This document shows, one piece after another, positions 19,375 through 21,619 of a stretch of DNA of 21,619 nucleotides. A program made the translations under genes and the position numbers. The notes beneath the pieces were generated by a model, which saw only the letters and a program-made list of their open reading frames with translations, made no database searches and was not told where the DNA came from. The stretch is taken from the NCBI GenBank assembly GCA_023416855.1, contig JAEZGU010000177.1, positions 1 through 21,619 on the forward strand, written 5' to 3'. Within the stretch, counting starts at the first letter, position 1; every line of letters starts with the position of its first letter. This stretch comes from Bacillota bacterium (GTDB lineage: Bacteria > Bacillota > Clostridia > Tissierellales > Sedimentibacteraceae).

Positions 19375-21619
19375 ATTTAATTTTATTTTTAAATAAGTCC
19401 TTATACAACTCGCCTGTAATCATCGGTATAAATGAAAAGGTCAGTACTATTAACCAATCATGTGATGTTAAAGGCATTACATCAAATATATTGTTTAGAA
19501 CAGGTACATACAATACAGCCACTGTCAATAAAAATGAAACTAATACAGCTTGAATCATACGCATGTTGGTGAAAAATCCTATTTTAAACAATGTGTATGT
19601 TTGTGATCTTGATGAAAATGCTCTTAATAATTCAGCAGTTATTAAAGTTGCAAAAACAACGCTTCGTGCATGAATCAAACCTTCAGCTACACCGTACATG
19701 CGCATTGCCCATAAGTATGATAAAAGCGAAGCAGTGCTTATGGCAATCGCCTGGAACATAATTCCAGCAAGCATGCTTTTATCTAAAATTGGTTCCTTTG
19801 TATCTCTTGGTGGTAAACACATTATGCCCGGTTCAGCATTTTCAACTCCCAATGCCATTGCAGGAAAACTATCTGTCACCAAATTAAGCCATAATAGTTG
19901 AATTGGCACTAAAGGTACTTCCCATCCTAACAATATACTAATAAATACAAGCAATATTTCTCCTATATTACAGCTTAAAAGGAAAAACACAAATTTTTTA
20001 ATATTGCTGTATATTATTCTTCCTTCTTTTACTGCATTAACAATGGTTGCAAAATTATCATCAGTAAGAATAACCTCGGCAGTATTTTTAGCTACATCTG
20101 TACCCGTTATGCCCATTGCAACACCTATGTCAGCTTTTTTCAAAGCTAATGCATCATTTACACCGTCTCCAGTCATAGAAGTAATATAGCCATTTTCTTT
20201 CAATGCGGTTACTATTTTTACTTTATGTTCAGGTGAAACTCTTGCGTAAACCTTTGTATGATTTACGACTTCATTTAGCTCTTTATCTGACAGTTTGTCA
20301 AGCTCTTCGCCCATCATTGCCTGACTTTCATGTTCAACCATTTCTAAATCCTTAGCAATGGCATAAGCTGTTTCTTTGTAGTCACCGGTAATCATTATAG
20401 TTTCAATTCCGGCTTGCTTACACAATTTAATTGATTCTTTAACTTCAGACCTTGCCGGATCAATCATACCAACTAACCCAACAAATATCATATCATTTTC
20501 AACTTCATCGAATTTAAGATGTTTTGGAACTTCATCCCATATTTTATAGCTTGCAGACAAAACTCTCAGTGCTGAACGAGCAAAAGTTTTGTTTACGTTT
20601 AAAACTTTATCCTTTAATTCCTTTGTAAAATCTAATATTATTCCATTAATAGCAATTTTATTGCATCGGCTGATAACAATATCAGGCGCACCTTTAGTAA
20701 ATGATACTATTTTACCTTTAATATAATTGGAATGGAAAGTTGTCATCATTTTCCTTGTTGAATCAAATGGAAGTTCTGCAACTCTTTTATACGATCTATT
20801 TAGCTCTTCTTTAGTTTGTCCTAATTTTCCGGCAAAAGTTATAATTGCACCTTCGGTTGGATCTCCAATGATTTTATACATACCTGAAGAATTATCAAGC
20901 AATGCATCATTAGCAAGAGCTCCAATAGATACAAGATTTTTCAAGTTTGAAAGAGATGAAATATCTATATTCTTACCTGACAATTTAACATTTCCAACTG
21001 GATCATAACCAATTCCGTCTACATCCAATATTTTGTCATCAACATAAGCTTTTACAACTGTCATTTCATTTTGAGTAAGTGTACCTGTTTTATCTGAGCA
21101 AATTACTGAGGTTGCACCCAAAGTTTCCACTGCTAACAGTTTTTTTACTATTGCATTTTTACCTGCCATCCTGTTCATACCTATAGATAGAACTATTGTT
21201 ACTATAGCAGGAAGCCCTTCAGGTATTGCAGCAACTGCCAAGCTTATAGATGTTAAAAGCATTTTCAATATTGGTCTACCTTGGAATAAACCTAAAACAA
21301 AAACCATTATACAAATACCTATTGTTAAAGTTCCAAGAACCTTACCAAGCTGATTCAACTTGATTTGCAATGGTGTATCTTCATCATCGTACGACTGAAT
21401 TTTTGTAGCGATATTACCAATCTCCGTATTATGTCCGGTTTCTGTAACTATCCCCATACCTCTGCCATAGGTTACAATTGTACTTGAAAAACCCATATTA
21501 TGCCTGTCCCCAATTCCAACATGACCTACTATAACAGTGTCAGCATCCTTTTCCACAGGTACAGACTCTCCTGTTAAGGATGCTTCCTCAACCTTTAAAT
21601 TGGAGCTTTCAATCAATCT
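19373..21619 (-). CDS. Calcium-transporting P-type ATPase (P2A, SERCA-like), N-terminus outside window
   Basis: The frame stays open to the right edge, so the first 140 or so residues are missing; about 748 are visible. It exports cations by forming a phospho-aspartate. Visible parts, counted from the first Met-readable codon at 21616, are TGES in the actuator domain (15-18), PEGLP of M4 (132-136), and the phosphorylation site SDKTGT (Asp175). The nucleotide-domain KGAPD, the hinge TGDGVNDA and six C-terminal membrane segments follow. Ca2+-coordinating residues match both sites of SERCA: Glu of PEGL, Asn and Glu of CNIGE in M5, and Asn, Thr and Asp of NLVTD in M6. That supports Ca2+ as substrate and possibly two ions per cycle. 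It ends in the terminator shared with the MocR gene. Mn2+ or other divalent cations are less likely alternatives. Confidence 0.93.
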   Translation of the reverse strand, partial: RLIESSNLKVEEASLTGESVPVEKDADTVIVGHVGIGDRHNMGFSSTIVTYGRGMGIVTETGHNTEIGNIATKIQSYDDEDTPLQIKLNQLGKVLGTLTIGICIMVFVLGLFQGRPILKMLLTSISLAVAAIPEGLPAIVTIVLSIGMNRMAGKNAIVKKLLAVETLGATSVICSDKTGTLTQNEMTVVKAYVDDKILDVDGIGYDPVGNVKLSGKNIDISSLSNLKNLVSIGALANDALLDNSSGMYKIIGDPTEGAIITFAGKLGQTKEELNRSYKRVAELPFDSTRKMMTTFHSNYIKGKIVSFTKGAPDIVISRCNKIAINGIILDFTKELKDKVLNVNKTFARSALRVLSASYKIWDEVPKHLKFDEVENDMIFVGLVGMIDPARSEVKESIKLCKQAGIETIMITGDYKETAYAIAKDLEMVEHESQAMMGEELDKLSDKELNEVVNHTKVYARVSPEHKVKIVTALKENGYITSMTGDGVNDALALKKADIGVAMGITGTDVAKNTAEVILTDDNFATIVNAVKEGRIIYSNIKKFVFFLLSCNIGEILLVFISILLGWEVPLVPIQLLWLNLVTDSFPAMALGVENAEPGIMCLPPRDTKEPILDKSMLAGIMFQAIAISTASLLSYLWAMRMYGVAEGLIHARSVVFATLITAELLRAFSSRSQTYTLFKIGFFTNMRMIQAVLVSFLLTVAVLYVPVLNNIFDVMPLTSHDWLIVLTFSFIPMITGELYKDLFKNKIK

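Noticed and set aside
1..21619. CRISPR arrays, insertion sequences, rRNA genes
   Set aside because: No spaced direct repeats of CRISPR type, no transposase-like protein and no rRNA signature was seen on either strand.

Overview
The window is about two-thirds A+T, has strong Shine-Dalgarno sites and short intergenic gaps, and carries sporulation-linked genes (a GerM-type lipoprotein, a YtvI-type membrane protein), a Rex redox repressor, class I iron-sulfur fumarase subunits and a hexameric-type glutamate dehydrogenase. Together these indicate a spore-forming anaerobic Firmicute of the Clostridia. A Tissierellales/Sedimentibacter-like host is my guess only. I see no rRNA, CRISPR array, transposase, integrase or prophage block.

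Layout. 1-1439 (+): the 3' end of a secreted stalk-domain protein, then a small membrane DUF2500 protein with a histidine-rich linker. 1507-2739 (-): ctpA, an S41 processing protease. 3008-3080 (+): a single tRNA-Arg(TCG) with its own promoter and terminator. 3212-4681 (-): a decayed gene remnant, then a fusion of a threonine-synthase-like PLP fold with a GNAT acetyltransferase; the usual PLP lysine motif is altered. 4830-6751 (-): a leaderless M23 peptidase and a DUF346/PLL-type beta-propeller protein; each is followed by a similar hairpin-plus-repeat element. 6849-9134 (-): a compact operon of fumarase alpha, fumarase beta and aroE. 9328-10401 (+): a YtvI/AI-2E-family membrane protein. 10462-11805 (-): gdhA, whose promoter lies inside a nested inverted repeat. 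12060-12707 (-): rex. 12850-14537 (-): a Pit phosphate transporter with its DUF47 partner. 14711-15718 (+): an orphan ABC-type substrate-binding lipoprotein. 15860-17805 (-): gerM-like and pgeF, divergent from a MocR-type regulator (17987-19357, +). 19373-21619 (-): a P2A Ca2+-ATPase cut by the right edge.

Most of this is chromosomal housekeeping: redox sensing next to glutamate catabolism, fumarate chemistry, phosphate uptake, peptidoglycan maintenance, sporulation and calcium efflux. The least explained part is 3.2-6.8 kb, which holds the altered PLP-GNAT fusion, the gene remnant, and the pair of signal-less wall-directed or carbohydrate-directed proteins with shared 3' elements. Several conventional-looking genes have start codons that the Shine-Dalgarno position moves inward (fumarase alpha, gdhA, rex, the substrate-binding protein, pgeF); I used those starts.
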